DNA of 36,458 bases from Stenotrophomonas sp. UBA7346 (GCA_002471015.1 DKPB01000014.1:1-36458); one strand, 5' to 3'; counted from the stretch's first letter, positions 23,559 to 31,729 are shown. Notes: generated by a model not told the origin, from the letters alone. A program made the numbers and translations.

Positions 23559-23876
23559 ATGCGCGTCCTGCTTCTGTCCGCCCTGATCGCTGCCACCGCT
23601 GCCTGCACCTGGGTGCCGATCGAATCCAGTGGCAAGGCCGTGCGCGTACTGCCTGCCGGCCCGGTGGCCCCTGGCTGCGTTGCCAAGGGCGAGATCGAGG
23701 TGACCGTGAAGAGCAAGGTTGGCTTCTACAACCGCAATCCGCTGCGGGTGCAGGAAGAACTGGAAACCCTGGCCCGCAACGAGGCCACCAGTGCCGGCGC
23801 CAATGCCGTGCAGGCCCTTGGCCTGCCTGCCGATGGCAGCCAGCGCTACTCGGCCTGGCAGTGCCCGCCGCGCTGA
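23559..23876 (+). CDS. DUF4156 family putative lipoprotein
   Basis: The 105-residue protein has a short signal peptide with a possible lipobox before Cys17 (ALIAATAAC), so it is probably a lipoprotein, though Thr at -3 is not ideal. The body matches DUF4156: VRVLPAGPVAPGCVAKGEIE, then LETLARNEATSAGANAVQAL and a C-terminal Cys (WQCPP). ATG 23559 with AAGG eight bases upstream is preferred to the TTG two codons earlier. Function is unknown; the family is of small envelope proteins. Confidence 0.85.
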   Translation: MRVLLLSALIAATAACTWVPIESSGKAVRVLPAGPVAPGCVAKGEIEVTVKSKVGFYNRNPLRVQEELETLARNEATSAGANAVQALGLPADGSQRYSAWQCPPR

Positions 23877-23887
23877 TACGCGGCCCC

Positions 23888-23913
23888 CGGCGGCTCCATA
23901 CGGCGGGCCGCCG
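23888..23913 (+). terminator. Possible terminator hairpin after the DUF4156 gene
   Basis: CGGCGGC (23888-23894) pairs with GCCGCCG (23907-23913), followed by ATTTGT. The T-run is poor, so the call is weak. Confidence 0.3.
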
Positions 23914-23946
23914 ATTTGTAAAGATGCGGTAAAAAGGCGCAGGGGC

Positions 23947-23952
23947 TAGAAT
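23947..23952 (+). promoter_or_regulatory. Possible -10 box of oleA
   Basis: TAGAAT lies 34 bases before the oleA start in an otherwise GC-rich run. A matching -35 at the usual distance is not clear. Confidence 0.3.
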
Positions 23953-23986
23953 AGCGCCCCCTTCGCCTGAGTCTTGGCGCTTTCCG

Positions 23987-25003
23987 ATGCCTTTTCAAAA
24001 TGTCTCGATCGCGGGACTGGCGCATATTGATGCGCCGCATACGCTGACCTCAAAGGAAATCAACGAGCGGCTCCAGCCCACGCTGGAACGCCTGGGTATC
24101 CGTGCCGATGTGCTGGGCGATATCGCCGGCATTCACGCGCGCCGTCTTTGGGACCAGGGTACGCAGGCCTCGGACGCGGCCACCATGGCCGGCCGCAAGG
24201 CGCTGGAAGACGCTGGCATTACCGCCGACAAGGTCGGCCTGCTGGTCAATACCTCGGTCAGCCGTGATTACCTGGAGCCGTCCACCGCTTCCATCGTGTC
24301 CGGCAACCTGGGCATTGGCGAGGATTGCGTCACCTTCGACATCGCCAACGCCTGCCTGGCTTTCATCAACGGCATGGACGTGGCAGCACGCATGCTGGAG
24401 CGTGGCGACATCGATTACGCACTCATCGTCGATGGCGAGACCTCCAACCTGGTCTATGAAAAGACGCTTGAGCGCATGATGGCCCCGGACATCACCGCCC
24501 AGCAGCTGCGCGACGAAGTGGCCGCGCTGACCACCGGTTCCGGTGCGGCAGCGATGGTGATGGCGCGCTCGGAGCTGGTGCCGGACGCCCCACGTTACAA
24601 GGGCGGCGTGACCCGTGCCGCCAACCAGTGGAACAAGCTGTGCGTGGGCAACCTGGACCGCATGGTCACCGACACCCGCATGCTGCTGATCGAAGGCATC
24701 AAGCTGGCCACCAAGACCTTTGAAGCCACCCGTGAAGCACTGGGTTGGGCGGTGGAGGAGATCGACCAGTTCGTCATCCACCAGGTCAGCCAGCCGCATA
24801 CCAATGCCTTCATCAAGGCCTTCGGCATCGACCCGAAGAAGGTGATGACCATCTTCGGCGAGCACGGCAACATTGGCCCGGCCTCGGTGCCGATCGTGCT
24901 CAGCAAGCTGCGCCAGCTGGGCAAGCTCAAGAAGGGCGACCGTGTCGCACTGATGGGCATTGGCTCGGGCTTGAACTGCACGATGGCCGAGGTGGTCTGG
25001 TAA
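23987..25003 (+). CDS. oleA: OleA, thiolase-superfamily condensing enzyme of olefin synthesis
   Basis: The 338-residue enzyme performs a non-decarboxylative Claisen condensation of two fatty acyl-CoAs to a 2-alkyl-3-ketoacid, the first step of long-chain olefin formation. It is very similar to Xanthomonas campestris OleA as I recall it. The active-site residues are present: Cys123 (NACLAFING), Glu97 (SRDYLEPSTAS), His265 (QFVIHQVS) and Asn295 (FGEHGNIGPAS); these correspond to Cys143, Glu117, His285 and Asn315 in the numbering of the tagged structure. The other ole genes follow, which makes the assignment firm. The start at 23987 (MPFQNVSIAG) agrees with the family start. The ribosome site is weak. 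Confidence 0.96.
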   Translation: MPFQNVSIAGLAHIDAPHTLTSKEINERLQPTLERLGIRADVLGDIAGIHARRLWDQGTQASDAATMAGRKALEDAGITADKVGLLVNTSVSRDYLEPSTASIVSGNLGIGEDCVTFDIANACLAFINGMDVAARMLERGDIDYALIVDGETSNLVYEKTLERMMAPDITAQQLRDEVAALTTGSGAAAMVMARSELVPDAPRYKGGVTRAANQWNKLCVGNLDRMVTDTRMLLIEGIKLATKTFEATREALGWAVEEIDQFVIHQVSQPHTNAFIKAFGIDPKKVMTIFGEHGNIGPASVPIVLSKLRQLGKLKKGDRVALMGIGSGLNCTMAEVVW

Positions 25004-25239
25004 GTTTCGGCCTCGCCGCGAACTTCCAGAACGCATGTTTTTCCTTCTCCCCTTGTGGGAGGAACAAAGGGCCTGCCCCCGCGAAGGCGGGGGTGCTCGA
25101 AGGGCGAAAGAGGGGAAGCGTGCGCAGCACGCAAGCGCCGGGAGTTAGAGCAGTTGTTCAAGTTCCTCCACTCCGGCCAACCCCCTCCCCAACCCCTCTC
25201 CCGGCGGGAGAGGGGCTTAGCAGCCGCAGGTGCGACCCG
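25004..25239. repeat. oleA-oleB spacer with hairpin repeats
   Basis: The 236-bp spacer has a GCCCCCGCGAAGGCGGGGG hairpin (25073-25092) and an inverted copy of the hairpin/G-rich repeat (25181-25216, CCCCTCCCCAACCCCTCTCC and GGGAGAGGGG; G-runs on the minus strand). No gene is seen. Confidence 0.7.
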
Positions 25240-26133
25240 ATGAACAAACTCCCCGGTTACCCCAGCAAGACCCACCGCTTCGAAGTCCGCCCCGGCGTGT
25301 CGATGAACTACATCGATGAAGGTCCGCGCGATGGCGAGGTAGTGGTGATGCTGCATGGCAATCCGTCGTGGAGCTATCTGTGGCGGCACCTGGTCAATGG
25401 CCTCAGCGACAAATACCGCTGCATCGTGCCCGACCATATCGGCATGGGCCTGTCCGACAAGCCCGACGACAGCCGTTACGACTACACGCTGCAGTCGCGG
25501 GTGGATGATCTGGACGCCCTGCTCCAGCACCTGGGCATCACCGGCCCGGTGACCCTGGCCGTGCACGATTGGGGCGGCATGATCGGCTTCGGCTGGGCGC
25601 TGTCGCACCACGACCAGGTCAAGCGGCTGGTGATCACCAATACCGCCGCGTTCCCGCTGCCGGCGGAAAAGCCGATGCCCTGGCAGATCGCCATGGGCCG
25701 GCACTGGAAGCCGGGCGAGTGGTTCATCCGCACTTTCAATGCGTTCTCGTCCGGTGCCTCGTGGCTGGGCGTGAGCCGGCGCATGCCGGCCGATGTGCGC
25801 CGCGCCTATGTGTCCCCGTACAACACCTGGGACAACCGCATTTCCACCATCCGCTTCATGCAGGACATCCCGCTGTCGCCCGCTGACAAGGCCTGGTCGC
25901 TGCTGCAGCGTGCTGCCGATGCGCTGCCGTCGTTTGCCGACCGGCCGACCTACATCGCCTGGGGCCTGCGTGATATCTGCTTCGACCATCACTTCCTGAG
26001 TGGCTTCCGCAAGGCACTGCCGCAGGCCGAAGTGACCGCGTTCAAGGATGCCAACCACTACGTGCTGGAAGACAAGCACGAAGTGATCGTGCCGGCAGTG
26101 CGCGCGTTCCTGGAGCGCAACCCGCTGGGTTGA
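25240..26133 (+). CDS. oleB: OleB, beta-lactone decarboxylase (haloalkane dehalogenase-like alpha/beta hydrolase)
   Basis: The 297-residue alpha/beta hydrolase converts the cis-beta-lactone made by OleC to an olefin and CO2. The nucleophile is Asp110 (AVHDWGGMIG), where haloalkane dehalogenases also have Asp-Trp. The oxyanion strand is HGNPSW (39-44), the second acid probably Asp245 (WGLRDICFD) and the base His273 (DANHYVLED). ATG 25240 follows a repeat; the in-frame stretch upstream is only repeat translation and lies partly in oleA. In some other bacteria oleB and oleC are fused; here they are separate, as in Xanthomonas. Without the ole context it could be called a haloalkane dehalogenase. 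Confidence 0.93.
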   Translation: MNKLPGYPSKTHRFEVRPGVSMNYIDEGPRDGEVVVMLHGNPSWSYLWRHLVNGLSDKYRCIVPDHIGMGLSDKPDDSRYDYTLQSRVDDLDALLQHLGITGPVTLAVHDWGGMIGFGWALSHHDQVKRLVITNTAAFPLPAEKPMPWQIAMGRHWKPGEWFIRTFNAFSSGASWLGVSRRMPADVRRAYVSPYNTWDNRISTIRFMQDIPLSPADKAWSLLQRAADALPSFADRPTYIAWGLRDICFDHHFLSGFRKALPQAEVTAFKDANHYVLEDKHEVIVPAVRAFLERNPLG

Positions 26134-26359
26134 GGCTTCAGCTCCCTCCCTCCTTGCGCCAGCTTCGCAGCTCGGCCGTTGCTGCAAGAAGCTTCGAGCA
26201 ATGCCCGCTTCTGCCCCCTCCCTTGCGCCGAAGGCGGAGGGGAGGGTTGGGGAGGGGTGAGCCCTCGCGGCCATTCCCATCGCAACAGCTTCGCTGCTTA
26301 CGCCGCTCCTGCACATGCGGTGTGCGAAGCTCTGCCCTCCTAGCCACAGGGAGTGAGGG
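26134..26359. repeat. Spacer with a hairpin/G-rich repeat
   Basis: Contains one plus-oriented element (26214-26262: CCCCTCCCTTGCGCCGAAGG, then a G-rich tail GGGGAGGGTTGGGGAGGGG). No gene seen. Confidence 0.7.
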
Positions 26360-27049
26360 ATGGATTTCGACAGCCTGGACCGGCAGCTGCGCGACAGCGC
26401 GCAGGACCGCAGCCTTAGCAACGAGGAACGGTCGGTACTGCGTGAGCTCGGCGAAGAGCTGCCACCGGATCGGCTGCGTTTCATGCGCAACCGGGCCTTC
26501 GACATCGCCCGTGAGCAGATCAGCGCCAATCCGGCCGAAGCCTTGCCGGTGCTGAAGTGGGTGGAACAGGTGGTGCGCACCCTGGATGCCAATGTCGGCC
26601 CGGTCGAGACCCTGACCAGCACCTATTTCTCGCCCGGTGATGCCTGCATGCAGCGCCTGCGCGCGCTGTGCGCCAGTGCCCGCAAAACGCTGGATATCTG
26701 CGTGTTCACCATCTCCGACGACCGCCTGAGCAGCGTCATCCTGGATGCCCACAAGCGCGGCGTGGTGGTGCGCATCATCAGCGACAACGACAAGGTGTAC
26801 GACGACGGCAACGACATTCGCCGGCTGCATGAAAGCGCCATTCCGGTGAAGGTGGATCACAGCGAATACCACATGCACCACAAGTTCGCGCTGTTCGACG
26901 GCAAGCAGCTGGCCAATGGCAGCTTCAACTGGACGCGCACCGCCACCGAGCACAACGACGAGAACCTGGTGGTCAGCAATGACCCCAACCTGGTGCGCAG
27001 CTTCGCCCAGCAGTTCGAGGTGCTGTGGGGGCGCTACAAGGCGCTTTGA
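26360..27049 (+). CDS. Single-HKD phospholipase D-like protein
   Basis: The 229-residue protein has an alpha-helical N-terminal part (1-85) and one PLD domain (about 90-225). Its catalytic HKD motif is H173-H-K175-FALF-D180, followed by GSFN (187-190). A single HKD protein needs to dimerise, as do the bacterial nuclease Nuc and mitochondrial MitoPLD. The substrate could be nucleic acid or phospholipid. No signal peptide is seen, so it is cytosolic. ATG 26360 is preceded by GGGAGTGAGGG. It lies between oleB and oleC; it has no known role in olefin synthesis but is placed in the same direction. Confidence 0.85.
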   Translation: MDFDSLDRQLRDSAQDRSLSNEERSVLRELGEELPPDRLRFMRNRAFDIAREQISANPAEALPVLKWVEQVVRTLDANVGPVETLTSTYFSPGDACMQRLRALCASARKTLDICVFTISDDRLSSVILDAHKRGVVVRIISDNDKVYDDGNDIRRLHESAIPVKVDHSEYHMHHKFALFDGKQLANGSFNWTRTATEHNDENLVVSNDPNLVRSFAQQFEVLWGRYKAL

Positions 27050-27113
27050 AGGGCGGGCTTTCGCTTCTGGTCTTTCGCTTCTGACTTTCTGCTTTTATGA
27101 CGTTGATTTATTT

Positions 27114-27236
27114 GCCGTCATTCCCGCGCAGGCGGGAATCGCTCTGGCTCTTGCTTCGGCTTCTGCCTTGGCTTTGGACAGGGCAAGGGCGAAGAGCAAC
27201 AGCAAGAGCGATACCCGCCTACGCGGGAATGACGGC
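27114..27236. repeat. Long inverted repeat, 42-bp arms
   Basis: The arms 27114-27155 and 27195-27236 start with GCCGTCATTCCCGCG and match in 38 of 42 positions; the outer 15 bp are perfect. The loop is 39 bp. The CGTCATTCCCGCG word is common in repeats of many proteobacteria. It follows the PLD-like gene and is near the convergent YkgJ gene, so it may work as a bidirectional terminator. Confidence 0.8.
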
Positions 27237-27251
27237 GTAAGGGCAAGGGCC

Positions 27252-27279
27252 AAAGCCCAAAGCCCAAAGCCCAAAGCCC
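27252..27279. repeat. Heptamer tandem repeat, AAAGCCC x4
   Basis: Four exact copies of AAAGCCC lie between the long inverted repeat and the stop of the YkgJ gene. Such short repeats can vary in copy number by slippage. Confidence 0.8.
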
Positions 27280-27297
27280 TCAACTACCGCATTACCC

Positions 27298-27729
27298 TCA
27301 AGCCGCAATCGGCGTATTCGGCGGTGACGACGGGCTGTTGCCGTTGTCGTCGGGATGGTTGTCGTCGTTGTCTGCATCATCGCGCCAGCGCCAATCGGCC
27401 AGGGTCAGTGGTGCCATGCCGTGGGCGACGCGGGCGCGGTCGCACTGCGAGCTGGCCGTGCCGTACTCCCAGGACGCATCCACTTCGCGGCACACGCTGG
27501 GCCGGTTGGGGTGGATGGTGCAGCGGGAGTACACGCCAATTTCCGAGTCCAGTGCCACGCAACGGATCGGGTCGGAGTAGGTGCCCTGCATGCACAGCCG
27601 GTGCGGGTCCAGGCGCTGGGTGAGCTGGTGGGGCACGCCGCCTTCGGTGACTTCGTCCGATTCCATCCAATGGAAGGCAACACGGTATTGGGTGCAGCAG
27701 GCACCACAGGTGAGGCAGGGATGGGGCAT
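27298..27729 (-). CDS. YkgJ family cysteine cluster protein
   Basis: The 143-residue protein has the YkgJ/UPF0153 cysteine cluster thought to bind iron or zinc: Cys5, Cys8, Cys11 and Cys12 (PCLTCGACC), Cys46, Cys57, Cys70, Cys80 and Cys96 (RCTIHPNRPSVCREVD is the family core). The C-terminus (120-143) is a low-complexity Asp/Asn/Pro tail. ATG 27729 is chosen because MPHPCLTCGACC starts the conserved part; the longer frame upstream runs antisense to oleC. It is divergent from oleC with 102 bp between. The role is unknown. Confidence 0.88.
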   Translation of the reverse strand: MPHPCLTCGACCTQYRVAFHWMESDEVTEGGVPHQLTQRLDPHRLCMQGTYSDPIRCVALDSEIGVYSRCTIHPNRPSVCREVDASWEYGTASSQCDRARVAHGMAPLTLADWRWRDDADNDDNHPDDNGNSPSSPPNTPIAA

Positions 27730-27831
27730 GGGGTACCGGCCTTGGGGCGGCAGCAGGACGAAAGGGAGGCGGAAATTTTCCACGCTGCCGGGCTGCGCGC
27801 AAGATTTTTCTGCAGGGGCGACAATAGGAAG

Positions 27832-29475
27832 ATGAACGAAACCTGCAATATCGCCGCGCGCCTGCCCGAGCTGGCGCGTGAACGGCCCGACCAGATCGCC
27901 ATCCGTTGCCCCGGCAAACCGGCCGTCAATGGCATGGCCGCCTACGACGTGACCCTGGATTACCGCACGCTGGACGCCCGCAGCGACGCCATCGCCGCGG
28001 GCTTGGCGGCCCATGGCATCGGCCGCGGCGTGCGCGCGGTGGTGATGGTGCGGCCGGGCCCGGAGTTTTTCCTGCTGATGTTTGCCCTGTTCAAGATCGG
28101 CGCCGTGCCGGTGCTGGTGGACCCGGGCATTGATAAGCGCGCGCTGAAGCAGTGCCTGGACGAGGCGCAGCCGCAGGCCTTCATCGGCATTCCGTTGGCG
28201 CAATTTGCGCGGGTGCTGCTGGGCTGGGCCAGGGCGGCCCGGCTCAAGGTCACGGTCGGCCGGCGCTGGGGCTGGGGCGGCACCACGCTGGCGAAGATCG
28301 AAGCTGCTGGCGCCGGTGCAGGCAGCCAACTGGCCGCAACCGCGGCCGACGATGTGGCGGCAATCCTGTTCACCAGCGGCTCCACCGGTGTGCCCAAGGG
28401 AGTGGTCTACCGGCACCGGCACTTCGTTGGTCAGGTGGAGCTGCTGCGCAATGCCTTCGGCATGCAGCCCGGTGGCATCGATCTGCCGACCTTCCCGCCG
28501 TTTGCGCTGTTCGACCCGGCACTGGGGCTGACCTCGGTGATTCCGGACATGGACCCGACCCGGCCGGGCAGTGCCGACCCGCGCAAGCTGCACGATGCCA
28601 TTGCCCGTTTCGGCGTGACCCAGCTGTTCGGTTCACCGGCCTTGATGCGGGTGCTGGCCGAGCACGGCCAGCCGCTGCCAACGGTGACCCGCGCCACCTC
28701 GGCCGGAGCACCGGTGCCGCCGGAGATCGTGTCGAAGATCCGTTCGCTGATGCCGAAGGACGGCCAATTCTGGACGCCGTATGGCGCCACCGAATGCCTG
28801 CCGGTAGCGGTGATTGAAGGTCGCGAACTGGTTGATACGCGTGAGGCCACCGAGGCTGGCGCGGGCACCTGCGTGGGTCGCGTGGTCGCACCGAATGTCG
28901 TGCGCATCATTGCCATCACCGACGAACCCATCGCTGACTGGAATGGCGTGCGTGAGCTTCCAGCCGGGGAGGTGGGTGAGATCACCGTGGTTGGTCCGAC
29001 CACCACCGACAGTTATTTCAACCGACCGCAGGCCACTGCAGCAGCCAAGATCCGTGAAGTGCTGGCCGACGGCAGCGAGCGCATCGTGCACCGTATGGGC
29101 GATGTGGGCTGGTTCGATGCGCAAGGGCGGTTGTGGTTCTGCGGGCGCAAGACGCACCGCGTGGAGACCGCGCAGGGGCCGATGTACACCGAGCAGGTGG
29201 AGCCGGTGTTCAACACGGTGGCCGGCGTGCGGCGCACGGCTTTGGTGGGTGTTGGTGAGCTGGGCCAGCAGCTGCCGGTGCTGTGCTTTGAAGTATTGCC
29301 TGGTGCCGATGCCAGCGCTGTGGAAGCACAGCTGCGGCAGCTGGGTGCGGCGCGACCGGAGCTGGCGCGAATCAACACTTTCCTGTGGCATCCCCAGTTC
29401 CCGGTGGATATCCGCCACAACGCCAAGATCGGGCGCGAGAAGCTGGCGGTGTGGGCGCAGGCGCAGCTGGGGTGA
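27832..29475 (+). CDS. oleC: OleC, beta-lactone synthetase (AMP-dependent ligase superfamily)
   Basis: The 547-residue adenylate-forming enzyme activates a 2-alkyl-3-hydroxy acid with ATP and closes it to a beta-lactone. The ATP loop is FTSGSTGVPKG (180-190), the A5 motif PYGATECLPV, the A7 region GDVGWFDAQGRLWFCGRKTH and a C-terminal Lys in IRHNAKIGREKLAVWA. An N-terminal addition before the core (CNIAARLPELARERPDQIAI) and the VETAQGPMYTEQVE block are usual for OleC. ATG 27832 with ATAGGAAG before it is chosen; an in-frame extension to 27355 runs across the antisense YkgJ gene. It works between OleD and OleB in the pathway. Confidence 0.94.
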   Translation: MNETCNIAARLPELARERPDQIAIRCPGKPAVNGMAAYDVTLDYRTLDARSDAIAAGLAAHGIGRGVRAVVMVRPGPEFFLLMFALFKIGAVPVLVDPGIDKRALKQCLDEAQPQAFIGIPLAQFARVLLGWARAARLKVTVGRRWGWGGTTLAKIEAAGAGAGSQLAATAADDVAAILFTSGSTGVPKGVVYRHRHFVGQVELLRNAFGMQPGGIDLPTFPPFALFDPALGLTSVIPDMDPTRPGSADPRKLHDAIARFGVTQLFGSPALMRVLAEHGQPLPTVTRATSAGAPVPPEIVSKIRSLMPKDGQFWTPYGATECLPVAVIEGRELVDTREATEAGAGTCVGRVVAPNVVRIIAITDEPIADWNGVRELPAGEVGEITVVGPTTTDSYFNRPQATAAAKIREVLADGSERIVHRMGDVGWFDAQGRLWFCGRKTHRVETAQGPMYTEQVEPVFNTVAGVRRTALVGVGELGQQLPVLCFEVLPGADASAVEAQLRQLGAARPELARINTFLWHPQFPVDIRHNAKIGREKLAVWAQAQLG

Positions 29476-29507
29476 TGCCGAAGGGCTTGTGGGAAGGGCG
29501 TGAAGCC

Positions 29508-29662
29508 AGAGCACCCCTCCCAACCCTCCCCTTCGCTACGCGAAAGGGAGGGCTAAAGCTTTGCCCCCTCCCTTTGCCGCAGGCAAGGGGAGGGCTGGGG
29601 AGGGGTGCTCTTGCTCCCTCCCTTGCGCCGAAGGCGGAGGGGAGGGCTGGGGAGGGGTAAAG
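29508..29662. repeat. Three-module repeat block, left copy
   Basis: The block is made of one inverted hairpin/G-rich element (29512-29556) and two plus-oriented ones (29563-29607; 29613-29659). The same three modules in the same order recur at 30105-30290, so the DUF559 gene is flanked by direct repeats. The sequence between 29663 and 29766 has no other gene. Confidence 0.8.
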
Positions 29663-29766
29663 CGCAGTGTCGATTGAGTCGAAGGACAGCCCGAATCCAG
29701 CTGTTCCCTGACAGGCTTCCATCGACAGCAATCGCAGGCTCTCCGTAGCAAAGATGGAGAGCCGCA

Positions 29767-30153
29767 ATGGACAAGCTGCGAAGGCGCGCAAGAGCCCTGC
29801 GCAACACACCCACCGATGCAGAAGACCGTCTGTGGCAACAGCTGCGCCGACGCCAGTTGGCAGGCTTCGGCTTCCGTAGACAAAAACCCTTGGGCGGTTA
29901 CATCGCCGACTTCGTCTGCCTTGAAGCGAAGCTGATCGTCGAACTGGACGGCGGGCAGCATCTTGAGCAGCTTGCCTATGACCAGCGGCGTACCGAGGTG
30001 CTGCATGGATTGGGTTTCAGGGTGCTGCGTTACTGGAATGACGAGGTTCTGCAGCGGATGCCGACAGTGCTGGAGGATATTCTGTGGGCCTTGGCGCCCG
30101 GCGAAGAGCACCCCTCCCAACCCTCCCCTTCGCTGCGCGAAAGGGAGGGCTAA
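29767..30153 (+). CDS. DUF559 domain protein, Vsr-like PD-(D/E)xK nuclease fold
   Basis: The 128-residue protein is of the DUF559 type, related to very short patch repair endonucleases. The N-terminus ARALRNTPTDAEDRLWQQLR, then FGFRRQKPLGGYIADFVCLE (Asp48), KLIVELDGGQH (Glu59 and Asp61, 55-65) and DQRRTEVLHGLGFRVLRYWN are usual. A nuclease function is inferred from the fold; cellular role unknown. The last 15 residues (EHPSQPSPSLREREG) and the stop are encoded by the repeat module at 30105-30152, so the protein end has been supplied by a repeat. It interrupts the oleC-oleD part of the ole region. Confidence 0.85.
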   Translation: MDKLRRRARALRNTPTDAEDRLWQQLRRRQLAGFGFRRQKPLGGYIADFVCLEAKLIVELDGGQHLEQLAYDQRRTEVLHGLGFRVLRYWNDEVLQRMPTVLEDILWALAPGEEHPSQPSPSLREREG

Positions 30154-30290
30154 ATCCGCGTAGCTCCAATACTTCGCAGCTGCAGCTGTTGCCCCCTCCC
30201 TTTGCCGCAGGCAAGGGGAGGGTTGGGGAGGGGTGCTGTTGCCACCTCCCTTGCGCCGAAGGCGGAGGGGAGGACTGGGGAGGGGTAAAG
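30105..30290. repeat. Three-module repeat block, right copy
   Basis: It repeats the order of the left block: an inverted element (30109-30152, overlapping the end of the DUF559 gene), then plus-oriented elements at 30190-30235 and 30240-30288. About 35 extra bases lie between the first and second modules. The remaining 120 bases before oleD show no gene. Confidence 0.8.
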
Positions 30291-30411
30291 CTTCCTGCCA
30301 CCAACATCAACAATCCACCGACGCACCACTGCTGCGATACTGACGGACAAATCTCATCGCTTCCGCCACCGCCAGTCGGCGCGGAAGCCCAGCAGCAGAG
30401 CGATCAAACGA

Positions 30412-31398
30412 ATGAAGATTCTGGTTACCGGTGGTGGTGGTTTTCTTGGTCAGGCCTTGTGCCGTGGCCTGGTCGAACGCGGCCACCAGGTGCTGAGCTT
30501 CAATCGTGGGCACTACGATGCCCTGCAGGCCCTGGGCGTGGGGCAGATACGCGGTGACCTTGCCGATGCCGGTGCCGTGCACCATGCGGCCGCCGGTGTC
30601 GATGCGGTCTTCCATAACGCTGCCAAGGCCGGGGCCTGGGGCAGCTATGACAGTTACTACCAGGCCAATGTGGTCGGTACCCGCAATGTGCTGGATGCCT
30701 GCCGCGCACACGGCATCGGCAGGCTGGTCTACACCTCCACCCCCAGCGTTACCCACCGCGCCACCCATCCGGTCGAAGGCCTGGGCGCGGACGAGGTGCC
30801 CTATGGCGAGGATTTCCAGGCACCGTATGCGGCCACCAAGACCATCGCCGAGCAGGAAGTGCTGGCCGCCAACGGTGCCGAGCTGGCCACCGTCGCGCTG
30901 CGCCCACGCCTGATCTGGGGGCCGGGTGACAACCAACTGGTGCCGCGCCTGGCCGAACGTGCCCGCGCCGGCCGCCTGCGCTTTGTCGGCGATGGCAGCA
31001 ACAAAGTGGACACCACCTTCATCGACAACGCCGCGCAGGCGCACTTCGATGCCTTCGACCACCTGGTGGTGGGCGCGGCTTGTGCCGGCAAGGCCTACTT
31101 CATTTCCAACGGCGAGCCGCTACCGATGCGCGAGCTGCTCAATCGCTTGCTGGCGGCAGTGGGCGCGCCCGCCGTGGACAAGTCGATCTCGTTCAGGACC
31201 GCTTACCGCATCGGCTCGGTCTGCGAAAAGCTGTGGCCACTGTTGCGCCTGCGCGGCGAGCCGCCGATGACCCGCTTCCTGGCCGAACAGCTGTGCACCC
31301 CGCATTGGTATTCGATGGAACCGGCACGCCGCGATTTTGGCTATGTGCCACGCGTGTCGATCGAGGAAGGCCTGCGGCGGTTGGCTGCCGCATCCTGA
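30412..31398 (+). CDS. oleD: OleD, NAD(P)-dependent 2-alkyl-3-ketoacid reductase
   Basis: The 328-residue extended short-chain dehydrogenase (3-beta-hydroxysteroid dehydrogenase/epimerase-like) reduces the OleA product to the 2-alkyl-3-hydroxy acid used by OleC. The nucleotide site is VTGGGGFLG (5-13), the catalytic residues are Ser109 (YTSTPSV) and Tyr139/Lys143 (APYAATKTIAEQE). RPRLIWGPGDNQLVP and DTTFIDNAAQAH are typical. The ATG at 30412 starts with the Rossmann strand MKILVTGG; the ribosome site is weak. It is separated from oleC by the DUF559 gene and repeats, so it may have its own promoter. Confidence 0.94.
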   Translation: MKILVTGGGGFLGQALCRGLVERGHQVLSFNRGHYDALQALGVGQIRGDLADAGAVHHAAAGVDAVFHNAAKAGAWGSYDSYYQANVVGTRNVLDACRAHGIGRLVYTSTPSVTHRATHPVEGLGADEVPYGEDFQAPYAATKTIAEQEVLAANGAELATVALRPRLIWGPGDNQLVPRLAERARAGRLRFVGDGSNKVDTTFIDNAAQAHFDAFDHLVVGAACAGKAYFISNGEPLPMRELLNRLLAAVGAPAVDKSISFRTAYRIGSVCEKLWPLLRLRGEPPMTRFLAEQLCTPHWYSMEPARRDFGYVPRVSIEEGLRRLAAAS

Positions 31399-31500
31399 AT
31401 GCCGACCCGTGATCGTCATGCCGCGATCACGTGCTCATCACCGGATCACTACCGCCGATTGCCGAGGATGGAACCCTGTTTCCAAGCCAAGGACCAAGCC

Positions 31501-31656
31501 ATGCTGCATTACGCCGTCGTGTTCTTCATCATTGCCATCATCGCTGCCGTGCTCGGCTTCAGTGGCATTGCCGGTGCGGCCAGCAACATTGCCTGGATCC
31601 TGTTTGTTGTGTTCCTGATCCTTGCGGTGATCTCGCTGTTCCGCAAGAAAGGCTGA
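31501..31656 (+). CDS. DUF1328 small membrane protein (UPF0391/YtjA type)
   Basis: The 51-residue protein has two hydrophobic helices (YAVVFFIIAIIAAVLGFSGI, then SNIAWILFVVFLILAVISLF) and a basic end FRKKG. Length and pattern fit the UPF0391/YtjA family. Such proteins are often stress-induced; nothing here shows how this one is used. ATG 31501 begins the family frame; an in-frame start at 31399 adds a non-conserved leader. Confidence 0.88.
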   Translation: MLHYAVVFFIIAIIAAVLGFSGIAGAASNIAWILFVVFLILAVISLFRKKG

Positions 31657-31676
31657 CCCCGGCAGGCTCCAGAACA

Positions 31677-31709
31677 ATGGCCCGCAATCTCACCGAGGTT
31701 GCGGGCCAT
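31677..31709. terminator. Bidirectional hairpin between DUF1328 gene and ddlA
   Basis: ATGGCCCGCAA (31677-31687) pairs perfectly with TTGCGGGCCAT (31699-31709) around an 11-base loop. It lies between convergent genes, a good place for a terminator, but there is no T-run. Confidence 0.55.
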
Positions 31710-31729
31710 GTCGTTGCTGCAGGATGCGA

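Noticed and set aside
25240..26133. Haloalkane dehalogenase as the function of the alpha/beta hydrolase
   Set aside because: The fold and Asp-Trp nucleophile fit, but the gene lies between oleA and oleC, which makes OleB the better call.
27250..27279. A CRISPR-like array
   Set aside because: The unit is only 7 bp and has no spacers; it is a simple tandem repeat.
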